Origin: Clostridia bacterium
Lineage (GTDB): Bacteria; Bacillota; Clostridia; TANB77; CAG-508
Assembly: GCA_900753165.1 (NCBI GenBank)
Contig: CAADYC010000005.1
Coordinates: 1 to 5,428 of the forward strand
Length of the DNA stretch: 5,428 nucleotides
Direction of reading: 5' to 3'
In this document: positions 1 to 5,290 of the stretch, in pieces
Layout: every line of letters begins with the position of its first letter
Numbering within the stretch: the stretch's first letter is position 1
Notes under the pieces: model-generated
What the model was told of the DNA's origin: nothing
The model's database searches: none
Seen by the model: the letters and a program-made list of their open reading frames with translations, nothing else
Program-made: the position numbers and the translations under genes

Positions 1-424
1 CTTTTTCTGCTTCACTATTGTCTGTTTCTTCTTTTTGTGTTGTGTCTTCTTTATTCTCTGTTTTATTTTTTTCTTTATCCTCTTTTTCTTCTAATTCTTT
101 TTTGCCTATTTTTCTAGCGTCATTTTTTATATTTAGAATGGGAATATTGGCATATAATGCTGGAGCTCCATTTGTTCCATCGTCATTTTCTTTGTTTGTT
201 AATCTTACATCTATTTCTTTTTCATCAACTTCTATATATTTTTTTATTACATCTATTATTTCTTGTTTCATAAGTTCTAAAAAGTCTGCTGAAACATTTG
301 CTCTATCTTGCATTAAAACTAGATGTAGTCTTTCTTTTGCTGCATCTTTTGAACTTTCTTGTGCTTTTTTATTTTCTTCTTTTTTGCCTATATTTTTAAA
401 GAAGTTTATTATATTTTCAAACAT
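1..424 (-). CDS. minE: Cell division topological specificity factor MinE, 3' end cut by the window edge
   Basis: MinE releases MinD from the membrane by stimulating its ATPase, and so restricts the division inhibitor to the poles. Reading from the ATG at 424-422, the frame stays open for 141 codons to the window edge with no stop. The N-terminus MFENIINFFKNIGKK (1-15) fits an amphipathic membrane-targeting helix. Residues 29-41, AKERLHLVLMQDR, match the MinD-contacting motif (AKERLQIIVAERR in E. coli). Residues 55-67 (EIIDVIKKYIEVD) and 87-96 (APALYANIPI) match the beta-rich topological specificity domain. A GGAGG at 440-436 stands 11 bases before the start. The gene begins 30 bases after the minD stop, so the two are surely co-transcribed. 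Oddity: MinE is usually about 85-90 residues, but here a Lys/Glu-rich tail runs from about residue 100 to beyond 141. Its full length is unknown. Identity is secure from motifs and position. Confidence 0.93.
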   Translation of the reverse strand, partial: MFENIINFFKNIGKKEENKKAQESSKDAAKERLHLVLMQDRANVSADFLELMKQEIIDVIKKYIEVDEKEIDVRLTNKENDDGTNGAPALYANIPILNIKNDARKIGKKELEEKEDKEKNKTENKEDTTQKEETDNSEAEK

Positions 425-454
425 TATTTCCTATCCCTCCACTTAGCTCTTTTA

Positions 455-1246
455 TTATCTTTTAAAGAATCTTTTTATTTTTGCCCAAAATCCTTTTTCT
501 CTTCCTGGTATTGTTATTTCTATTTTTTCTCCTAATACTCTTTTTGCTATTTCCATATATGCTTTTCCTGATGGTGCTTTTTTGTTTTGTATTACTGGTT
601 CACCTTTGTTTGTTTGTGTAATTATATATTCGTCATCTGGTACTACACCAATTAAATCTATTGATAACAAATCTACTATGTCATCAACATCCATCATTTC
701 ACCTTTTCTTACCATATTAGGTCTTATTCTATTTATTACTAATTCAGGATTCTTTATTTCTGATGATTCTAATAATCCAATTATTCTGTCGGCATCCCTT
801 ATTGCTGATATTTCAGCAGTTGTAACTACTATTGCTCTATCAGCTCCTGCAATAGCATTTTTAAATCCTTGTTCTATTCCGGCTGGGCAGTCTATTAGTA
901 TATAGTCAAATTCTTCTTTTAGTTTGTCTGTTAAATTTTTCATTTGTTCTTCATTTACAGCACTTTTATCTCTTGTTTGTGCAGCTGGTAGTAGGTATAA
1001 TTCTTTAAATCTTTTATCTTTTATTAAAGCTTGTCTTAATTTACATTTTTCTTCTACAACATCTACTATGTCATATACTATTCTATTTTCTAATCCCATT
1101 ACAACGTCTAAATTTCTTAGTCCAATATCTGTATCTATTAAACATACTTTTTTTCCTTCTACTGCTAGGCTTGAACCTAAATTTGCTGTTGTTGTTGTTT
1201 TTCCTACTCCACCTTTTCCTGATGTTATAACTATTACTTCTCCCAT
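455..1246 (-). CDS. minD: Septum site-determining ATPase MinD
   Basis: MinD is a ParA/MinD-type ATPase that dimerises with ATP on the inner face of the membrane, recruits the FtsZ inhibitor MinC and is displaced by MinE. The 263-residue protein is of normal family length. It has the deviant Walker A motif GKGGVGKTTTT (10-20) with signature Lys11 and Lys16, the switch I region LIDTDIGLRNLDVVMG (36-51) with Asp40, and the Walker B/switch II motif YILIDCPAG (115-123) with Asp119. The C-terminus GFWAKIKRFFKR (252-263) is the classic amphipathic membrane-targeting helix. The start at 1246 gives the usual MxEVIVITSGKGG N-terminus, and an in-frame stop at 1264-1262 excludes any longer form. Oddly, no Shine-Dalgarno lies just before this ATG; the nearest (1290-1286) sits before a six-codon open frame. 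minE follows 30 bases downstream. No minC is adjacent: the preceding gene is a pilin-like protein ended by a terminator. Confidence 0.97.
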   Translation of the reverse strand: MGEVIVITSGKGGVGKTTTTANLGSSLAVEGKKVCLIDTDIGLRNLDVVMGLENRIVYDIVDVVEEKCKLRQALIKDKRFKELYLLPAAQTRDKSAVNEEQMKNLTDKLKEEFDYILIDCPAGIEQGFKNAIAGADRAIVVTTAEISAIRDADRIIGLLESSEIKNPELVINRIRPNMVRKGEMMDVDDIVDLLSIDLIGVVPDDEYIITQTNKGEPVIQNKKAPSGKAYMEIAKRVLGEKIEITIPGREKGFWAKIKRFFKR

Positions 1247-1290
1247 ATTCGCTAGTATATGTTAGTCTGTTTGATCTAACATAATCTCCT
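1247..1290 (-). promoter_or_regulatory. minD 5' leader with a six-codon open frame folded into a hairpin
   Basis: On the minus strand AGGAG (1290-1286) is followed after three bases by an ATG (1282-1280) that opens MLDQTD and stops at 1264-1262. This frame is in phase with minD, whose ATG is 15 bases past the stop. The same bases form a hairpin: 1283-1273 pairs with 1267-1258, ten base pairs with A1275 bulged and a five-base AAACA loop, so the short frame's ATG is paired with CAT at 1261-1259. Two readings fit. Ribosomes may translate the short frame and re-initiate at minD. Alternatively the hairpin may fold out the spacer, leaving about 13 unpaired bases between AGGAG and the minD ATG. The sequence features are seen directly; the role is inferred. 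Confidence 0.5.
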
Positions 1291-1308
1291 TTCTTTTTTA
1301 TAGTATAT

Positions 1309-1337
1309 ATAATACAACGAAAAACTCAAAAAGTCAA
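1309..1337 (-). promoter_or_regulatory. Probable sigma-A promoter of minDE
   Basis: Minus-strand TTGACT (1337-1332) and TATTAT (1314-1309) are separated by exactly 17 bases. Each box matches the consensus (TTGACA, TATAAT) at five of six positions. A start near 1302 would give a leader of about 55 bases to minD containing the Shine-Dalgarno at 1290-1286. The -35 box sits in the loop and 3' arm of the terminator hairpin of the preceding gene. It is the best promoter match in the window. Confidence 0.7.
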
Positions 1338-1351
1338 TCGCTTTTTGAGTT
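1320..1351 (-). terminator. Rho-independent terminator of the pilin-like gene
   Basis: A perfect 11-base-pair stem, AACTCAAAAAG (1351-1341 on the minus strand) with CTTTTTGAGTT (1333-1323), encloses a seven-base loop. It lies six bases past the stop of the pilin-like gene. The transcript then reads UUU from 1322 to 1320 before C and G, giving a run of five U counting the stem end. The U tract is modest, but stem and placement are convincing. It separates the pilin unit from minDE. Confidence 0.78.
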
Positions 1352-1357
1352 GTTTTC

Positions 1358-2143
1358 TTATTGTGTAACTATTGTATATCTTACTTTTCCTTCTGAATTT
1401 CTAAAATATCCTTTGTTATTATTTACGCTTTTCAAAAATTCTTCTTCTTTTTGATTATTATCTAGTTTTATACTACTTGGTATATTTTCTAATTCTGAAA
1501 TTTGTTTTGTCCATGTATATTGATTTGTATTTGTTTCATCTATAGTATCTTCTTTTGTATTTGAAATTACTATACTTTTATCTTTTGTCTTTCCTATATA
1601 ATAATATCCTTCAGGAATTAATATTTTGTCTATGTATCTTAAGTCTACTGTTGTTTCATCTGGTTTTGTGTAATCTGTGTAATAAGTAGTCGTAACTCCA
1701 TTTCTTTGCAGAGTAATTCCATTTACAAAGAATATATTGTGACTATCTTTATTTATTATATATACATCTGTATATTTATCTGCTTTTGTTGGGTCCTTTT
1801 TTATTTTTTCATAATCTCTTCCATAATTTAATGAAATTCCGTTCATTGCTTCTAAATCTATTACATAGAATTTTCCAGTATCATTTTTTTTGCTTACTAT
1901 GTTTGATAATCCACTTATGTTTGTATATTCTATTTCTGCTGGTATTTCTCCATATTCATTATAATAATCTGATACTTTTTCTCTTAGTAATTCTAAATCA
2001 TTAACTAATTTTGTTAATCTTTGTATTCTGATACTTCCTTGTGCATTATATATTGTTGTGCTTGTTAATATTAATAATATTATAATTGTAATTACTAATG
2101 TTGTTAATGTTATTCCTTTTTCTTTTCTTATTCTTTCTTTCAT
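1358..2143 (-). CDS. Type IV pilin-like protein with prepilin N-terminus
   Basis: The 261-residue protein begins with a ten-residue basic leader, MKERIRKEKG, then ITLTTLVITIIILLIL (11-26). This is the prepilin pattern, with predicted cleavage after Gly10 and a single hydrophobic helix at about 11-32. The usual Glu at mature position 5 is Thr here. Residues 43-68 (LTKLVNDLELLREKVSDYYN, then EYGEIP) resemble the helical part of pseudopilins. The extracellular C-terminal part is Thr/Asn/Asp-rich. It holds LIPEGYYYIGKTKDKSIVIS (175-194) and EEEFLKSVNNNKGYF (233-247). I recall similar stretches in KGITL-type proteins of uncultured Clostridia, where they lead into a larger formylglycine-generating-enzyme-like domain; here the protein simply ends. 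AAGGAG lies about 11 bases before the ATG. It starts 77 bases after the M50 gene with no terminator between, so it may be read through from it. Its role, whether surface, pilus or secretion-linked, cannot be set from sequence. Confidence 0.75.
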   Translation of the reverse strand: MKERIRKEKGITLTTLVITIIILLILTSTTIYNAQGSIRIQRLTKLVNDLELLREKVSDYYNEYGEIPAEIEYTNISGLSNIVSKKNDTGKFYVIDLEAMNGISLNYGRDYEKIKKDPTKADKYTDVYIINKDSHNIFFVNGITLQRNGVTTTYYTDYTKPDETTVDLRYIDKILIPEGYYYIGKTKDKSIVISNTKEDTIDETNTNQYTWTKQISELENIPSSIKLDNNQKEEEFLKSVNNNKGYFRNSEGKVRYTIVTQ

Positions 2144-2220
2144 CTTTTGGGGCTCTCCTTTTTATACAGTTCTTTAATGTAAGCCTTTTACTTGTATTTT
2201 TTCTTTAGTATAGTTTACTA

Positions 2221-2877
2221 TTAAATGGTCTGATTTTCAAGTATTTTATTATAAATATCTTTTCTTCTTTTATATTTTATATCTTCTTTTATAACTAAAT
2301 ACCACAAATATGTATCTATTAATAAAATAGCAATATTATGAACATATAAAATTAATATACTTGATGCTACAGTAATAATTGTTACCATTATTTTGGATAT
2401 TATATTTGTATAAATTTCTGATGTTCTTAATCCAAAATTTATATGTAAAATTCCTTTTAAAATTCTTCCTCCATCTAGTGGATATATTGGTAATAAATTA
2501 AATATCATAATTAAGAAATTTGTATATATTATCATAAGACTTTTAAATATATCTAAATTAATATTAGTTGTTATTACAATTATTATAAAATTTGTAAGTG
2601 GTCCTGCCAATGCTACTAATATTTTTTTTACTTCTAATTTATTTCCTTTTTTTATTTTTTTATTATATTCTTCTACTTTTATTTTAAATGATATAGATAC
2701 TCCAAAAGGCATAAGTTCTATCTTTTCTGGTTTCATTCCCATTAATAATCCAGCTATTAAATGACCTAACTCATGAATTAATGCAAAAAACATTATCATT
2801 GCATATATTTCAATTTGTTTTGTAAAATAAAATATTATCAAAAAAATAAATATTTTCAAATCTATTCTAAATCTCAT
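2221..2877 (-). CDS. spoIVFB: M50 family intramembrane zinc metalloprotease, SpoIVFB-like
   Basis: A site-2-protease-type intramembrane enzyme of 218 residues. HELGH (35-39) gives zinc ligands His35 and His39 with catalytic Glu36. NLLPIYPLDGGR (127-138) supplies the third ligand, Asp135, of the M50B NPxDGGR-like motif. AGPLTN (91-96) is the conserved loop between membrane segments. About six hydrophobic stretches are visible (roughly 8-20, 24-47, 86-103, 111-132, 157-180, 181-196). It follows the M23/LytM gene by 16 bases, with AAGGA (2890-2886) in the gap. This pairing is that of spoIVFA-spoIVFB, whose protease cuts pro-sigma-K in the mother cell of B. subtilis. B. subtilis SpoIVFB has about 288 residues and ends in a CBS domain. 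Here the protein stops shortly after the last helix with a short basic tail (198-218), so the CBS domain is absent. M50 protease is certain; the SpoIVFB role is inferred from context. Confidence 0.87.
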   Translation of the reverse strand: MRFRIDLKIFIFLIIFYFTKQIEIYAMIMFFALIHELGHLIAGLLMGMKPEKIELMPFGVSISFKIKVEEYNKKIKKGNKLEVKKILVALAGPLTNFIIIVITTNINLDIFKSLMIIYTNFLIMIFNLLPIYPLDGGRILKGILHINFGLRTSEIYTNIISKIMVTIITVASSILILYVHNIAILLIDTYLWYLVIKEDIKYKRRKDIYNKILENQTI

Positions 2878-2893
2878 ATTAATTTTCCTTTTT

Positions 2894-3802
2894 TTATAAT
2901 TCTAAAATTTTTTGGGGATCTATTGTTTTTTCAGACATCCTTATTTCAAAATGTAAATGTGGTCCTGTTGAATTTCCTGTTGAACCAACTTCTGCTATTT
3001 CTTGTCCTTGAACAACTTGGTCTCCTTGTTTAACATATAAATTGTTGCAGTGTGCATAAATTATGCTTACATTTCCTATTTGAATTTTTAAATGTTTTCC
3101 ATAATCACCTTCCTCTGAAGCAATTACTACTTCTCCTGCTGTTGCAGATTTTATTTTTGTTCCTAAATTAGCTGCAATATCTACTCCTGTATGATTTTTT
3201 GGCACTGTTGATGTGGTAGGTTCTCTTTGTCCATATTTTGAACTTATTGTTCCTTCTATTGGTTTTATAAATGTACTTGTTGCTTTTACACTCTCAATAT
3301 CTTTTTCTTCTTGTGATAATTCTTGTGTTGTTTCTTGATTATTATCTTGTGTATTTGTTTGTAAATTGTTGTCTTGTTCTATTTCATTTGCTCCTCCTAT
3401 TGCGCCTTGTATTTCTTGATTTTGAATATTGTTTTCTGAATTGTTTGTTTCTTGCTCTGTTGTTTTTAAATTATTTTTTATATTTCCTATTCCTTTTTCA
3501 ATATTAATTTTTATATTTTGGTACATTTCTGAAAAATTTATGTCATATGATAATATGTCATTCGCTTTTTTTAAGAAATCTTCTGAAAATATATAATTAT
3601 TGTTTTGTATTACATATATTAAAAGATATATAAGTAAACTTACTAATATTTGAATTATCATTTTTTTTAATAATTTTATGTCTTTTCTGCTATTATCATT
3701 TAATGACACTGTGGTTGTTTTTCTTTTTGTTCCTTCTTGCCTTTTAGCATATATTTCTTCTGCTCTTCTAATTTTATCTTCTACAGACATTGTTCTCTCC
3801 AT
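2894..3802 (-). CDS. spoIVFA: Membrane-anchored M23/LytM peptidase-family protein, SpoIVFA-like
   Basis: A 302-residue protein. The N-terminus (KIRRAEEIYAKRQEG, 10-24) resembles the start of SpoIVFA proteins. One membrane helix is at about 48-66, then a Gln/Asn/Glu-rich linker (115-170) and a C-terminal LytM domain (about 178-302). The LytM metal and catalytic residues are all visible: His204 and Asp208 in HTGVD, His251 in YAH, His282 and His284 in HLHFE. The domain lies outside the membrane, in the intermembrane space if it acts in the forespore. Placed just before the M50 gene, it is most simply SpoIVFA, the anchor and regulator of SpoIVFB. SpoIIQ or a cell-wall endopeptidase is the alternative. 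Unlike B. subtilis SpoIVFA, whose LytM domain is degenerate, this one could be active. Two starts are plausible: 3802 (GGAG seven bases upstream) and Met5 at 3790, served by the GGAG within the first codons. Confidence 0.83.
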   Translation of the reverse strand: MERTMSVEDKIRRAEEIYAKRQEGTKRKTTTVSLNDNSRKDIKLLKKMIIQILVSLLIYLLIYVIQNNNYIFSEDFLKKANDILSYDINFSEMYQNIKINIEKGIGNIKNNLKTTEQETNNSENNIQNQEIQGAIGGANEIEQDNNLQTNTQDNNQETTQELSQEEKDIESVKATSTFIKPIEGTISSKYGQREPTTSTVPKNHTGVDIAANLGTKIKSATAGEVVIASEEGDYGKHLKIQIGNVSIIYAHCNNLYVKQGDQVVQGQEIAEVGSTGNSTGPHLHFEIRMSEKTIDPQKILEL

Positions 3803-3832
3803 TTTTTCGCTCCTTCATTAGTTACTTTATAA

Positions 3833-3862
3833 ACTATATGTTTTTTATTTCTGTTTTATGAT
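3833..3862 (-). promoter_or_regulatory. Possible sigma-E-type promoter of the spoIVFAB-like operon
   Basis: Minus-strand ATCATAAA (3862-3855) and CATATAGT (3840-3833) lie 14 bases apart. They loosely resemble sigma-E elements (GTCATATT-like and CATACAAT-like). A start near 3826 would leave a short leader to the Shine-Dalgarno at about 3813-3810. In B. subtilis the spoIVF operon is sigma-E controlled, which motivates the call. In such AT-rich DNA the match is weak, and no good sigma-A promoter is seen in the gap as an alternative. Confidence 0.25.
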
Positions 3863-3958
3863 TTTAATGTAGACAAGTATTTTAGTTGTATAAAATGATA
3901 GTTTTTATTTTCTAAAAATGTTATAGTTTTTCTATTTATGGAGCACAGAACAAATCTG

Positions 3959-4022
3959 AAAAAATCATAGTATATTCCTATGACTATAATATTTTTATAG
4001 ACTTAGATATACTATGATTTTT
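3959..4022 (-). terminator. Long hairpin, probable terminator of the small tail-anchored protein gene
   Basis: Bases 3960-3975 and 4007-4022 are a perfect 16-base inverted repeat (core AAATCATAGTATAT). Inside it CTATAA (3984-3989) pairs with TTATAG (3995-4000) around a five-base loop, with a few further pairs between, so nearly the whole 63 bases can fold into one rod. The stop codon of the upstream gene (4023-4021) enters the first arm. On the minus strand the hairpin ends in six T (3964-3959), most of them within the stem. It is AT-rich and larger than a typical terminator, so a small palindromic intergenic repeat is an alternative. Confidence 0.6.
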
Positions 4023-4371
4023 AAAATATTATTATAATTGCTTGAATTACGCATAATATTGTTGTTGCTATTGCATAATTTTTTAATTTTTTATATTTTT
4101 CATTTGTATTTTTATTTTTATTAATTATAATTTTACTATTATCTTTATTTTCTATTTTTGAAATATAATTATTTATAATCATTTCCGCTTCTTTTAAAAT
4201 ATATTCTTTATCTTTTTTGTTATCTTCTTTTTCTGCTATCTGTTTATCTTTTTCTATTTTTTGAAGCTTTTTAACTTTTTTGTTTGTTTTTAGTACAATT
4301 ATTGCTTCATCAACTATGTTTGATGGTAAATTTTTTAATACTACCATATTTTTTAATTTACTTGTTTCCAT
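4021..4371 (-). CDS. Small tail-anchored protein of unknown function
   Basis: I do not recognise this family with confidence. The best start is the ATG at 4371-4369, directly behind a near-ideal AAGGAGGT (4383-4376); it gives 116 residues. An in-frame ATG at 4431 would add 20 residues but has no ribosome binding site. The N-terminal part, METSKLKNMVVLKNLPSNIV and on to DEAIIVLKTN (1-30), is compact and looks like the conserved piece. Residues 31-98 are highly charged and Lys/Glu/Asn-rich, probably helical or coiled-coil in part. The protein ends in one hydrophobic segment, YAIATTILCVIQAIIIIF (99-116), with no residue after it. This suggests a C-terminal membrane anchor with the bulk in the cytoplasm. 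It lies 103 bases after the TVP38-like gene, with no terminator seen between, and is closed by its own hairpin. Confidence 0.75.
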   Translation of the reverse strand: METSKLKNMVVLKNLPSNIVDEAIIVLKTNKKVKKLQKIEKDKQIAEKEDNKKDKEYILKEAEMIINNYISKIENKDNSKIIINKNKNTNEKYKKLKNYAIATTILCVIQAIIIIF

Positions 4372-4375
4372 TTGT

Positions 4376-4383
4376 ACCTCCTT
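4376..4383 (-). promoter_or_regulatory. Strong ribosome binding site fixing the start of the small tail-anchored protein
   Basis: AAGGAGGT on the minus strand is fully complementary to the anti-Shine-Dalgarno end of 16S rRNA and stands four bases before the ATG at 4371. It decides in favour of the 116-residue form over the longer frame that opens at 4431. Confidence 0.85.
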
Positions 4384-4474
4384 GAAATATGTATTTATTT
4401 TATTATTTCCATATTTTACAAGGTTATACATTCATATTATTAATTGTTTTTTACTTTAGACACAAAGTTTTACT

Positions 4475-5206
4475 TTACATTTCTTTGTTTTTTACTGATT
4501 TAATTACATCTTCTGTTATTTTATTTTTATCAAATTTGTTAACAACATAAATTACTACAAACGTTATTATAAAGGTTATTACATATGCTAAAATACTGAT
4601 TTTCCATTTTCCTTCCAATAGGTTATTTCCTGCTATTGTAGATGATATTATTGATGGAAATCTTAATAGTGTTGATATAGCTAAAAATCTTGATGTTTTT
4701 ATTGGTAGTAGTCCTCCTATATATACTAATAAATCTTTTGGTGTTCCTGGTATCAAAAACAATAGTGCCATTACTGTTTCTATTTTTTGTGGATCTTTGA
4801 AAAGTTTACTATTCTCTAATTTGTTTACTTTTTCTTTTGGAAAAAATTCATATATGAAGTCTCTCCCATATTTTTTTACAAAGAAATATATAATTAGCGT
4901 TACAATAAATACTGATATCATTAAGAATATTGTTCCCCATATTGGTCCAAAACATATTCCTGCTAGTAATTCTACTGGCTCTCCTGGAAGTATAGCTAAT
5001 ACTACTTGTGCTAGTTCTAATCCAAATAGTATTAATATTCCTGTTATTCCTGAATTTGTTATTTTTTCTTTAAATTGTGTTTGACCTTCTGGTGTATTTA
5101 TTTGTTTTATTATTGGTATCATATATATTGTTGCTATTAGTAGTATTGCTAAAGTTATTATTAATGCAATTAATTTTATTGCTTTTGCTTTGTTTATTTT
5201 TTTCAT
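4475..5206 (-). CDS. TVP38/TMEM64 family (VTT domain, DedA-like) membrane protein
   Basis: A 243-residue polytopic membrane protein of the VTT/SNARE-associated superfamily, related to DedA proteins and to bacterial TVP38 proteins such as YtxB/YdjZ. Members are linked to lipid transport or scrambling and membrane homeostasis, but the substrate here is unknown. Visible hallmarks are the N-terminal helix (about 10-33), the re-entrant motif LPGEPVELLAGICFGPIWGT (73-92), a helix at about 93-111, the second re-entrant motif LIPGTPKDLLVYIGGLLPIK (151-170), then LRFPSIISSTIAGN (181-194) and a final helix (about 203-222). The tail is basic and short. Length is normal for the family. The start at 5206 has AGAAGGA eight bases upstream. 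It may share a transcript with the small tail-anchored protein downstream, but there is no evident functional link to the min or spoIVF genes. Confidence 0.9.
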   Translation of the reverse strand: MKKINKAKAIKLIALIITLAILLIATIYMIPIIKQINTPEGQTQFKEKITNSGITGILILFGLELAQVVLAILPGEPVELLAGICFGPIWGTIFLMISVFIVTLIIYFFVKKYGRDFIYEFFPKEKVNKLENSKLFKDPQKIETVMALLFLIPGTPKDLLVYIGGLLPIKTSRFLAISTLLRFPSIISSTIAGNNLLEGKWKISILAYVITFIITFVVIYVVNKFDKNKITEDVIKSVKNKEM

Positions 5207-5263
5207 TAATATTCCTTCTTTCGAATTTTGTTGAATTATGTGTTTTTTAAGAACATTATTAAT

Positions 5264-5290
5264 ATTATATTATTCTTTTGTGAATTTCAA
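5264..5290 (-). promoter_or_regulatory. Possible sigma-A promoter of the TVP38-like gene
   Basis: Minus-strand TTGAAA (5290-5285) is followed by a perfect TATAAT (5269-5264) at 15 bases, or by an overlapping TAATAT (5267-5262) at 17 bases. It stands about 58 bases before the start codon, a sensible distance. The 15-base spacing is short for the better -10 box, and the surrounding DNA is AT-rich. Confidence 0.4.

Noticed and set aside
18..446. Plus-strand open frame of 142 codons
   Set aside because: It is the antisense shadow of minE; its product is low-complexity Ser/Phe-rich, and the minus strand gives clear MinE motifs.
582..1265. Two plus-strand open frames opposite minD
   Set aside because: Both are antisense to well-conserved minD codons, with no family motif and no convincing ribosome binding site.
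2202..2229. Imperfect hairpin overlapping the stop of the M50 gene, considered as a terminator
   Set aside because: The stem is short, AT-only in most pairs and bulged, and on the minus strand it is followed by A-rich rather than T-rich sequence.
2815..3507. Plus-strand open frames rich in Leu/Phe opposite the M23 gene
   Set aside because: Leu/Phe-rich products are what antisense reading of Lys/Glu/Gln/Asn-rich coding DNA gives; there is no independent support.
4372..4431. Upstream in-frame start at 4431 adding 20 residues to the small protein
   Set aside because: No ribosome binding site precedes it, whereas the ATG at 4371 has a near-ideal AAGGAGGT.
4372..4474. Promoter for the small tail-anchored protein in the 103-base gap
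   Set aside because: Several AT-rich -10-like boxes exist (for example TATAAC) but none has an acceptable -35 box at 16-18 bases.
4449..4477. Direct repeat TTTTACTTTA, two copies
   Set aside because: A ten-base low-complexity match in AT-rich DNA, with no further copies or structure.
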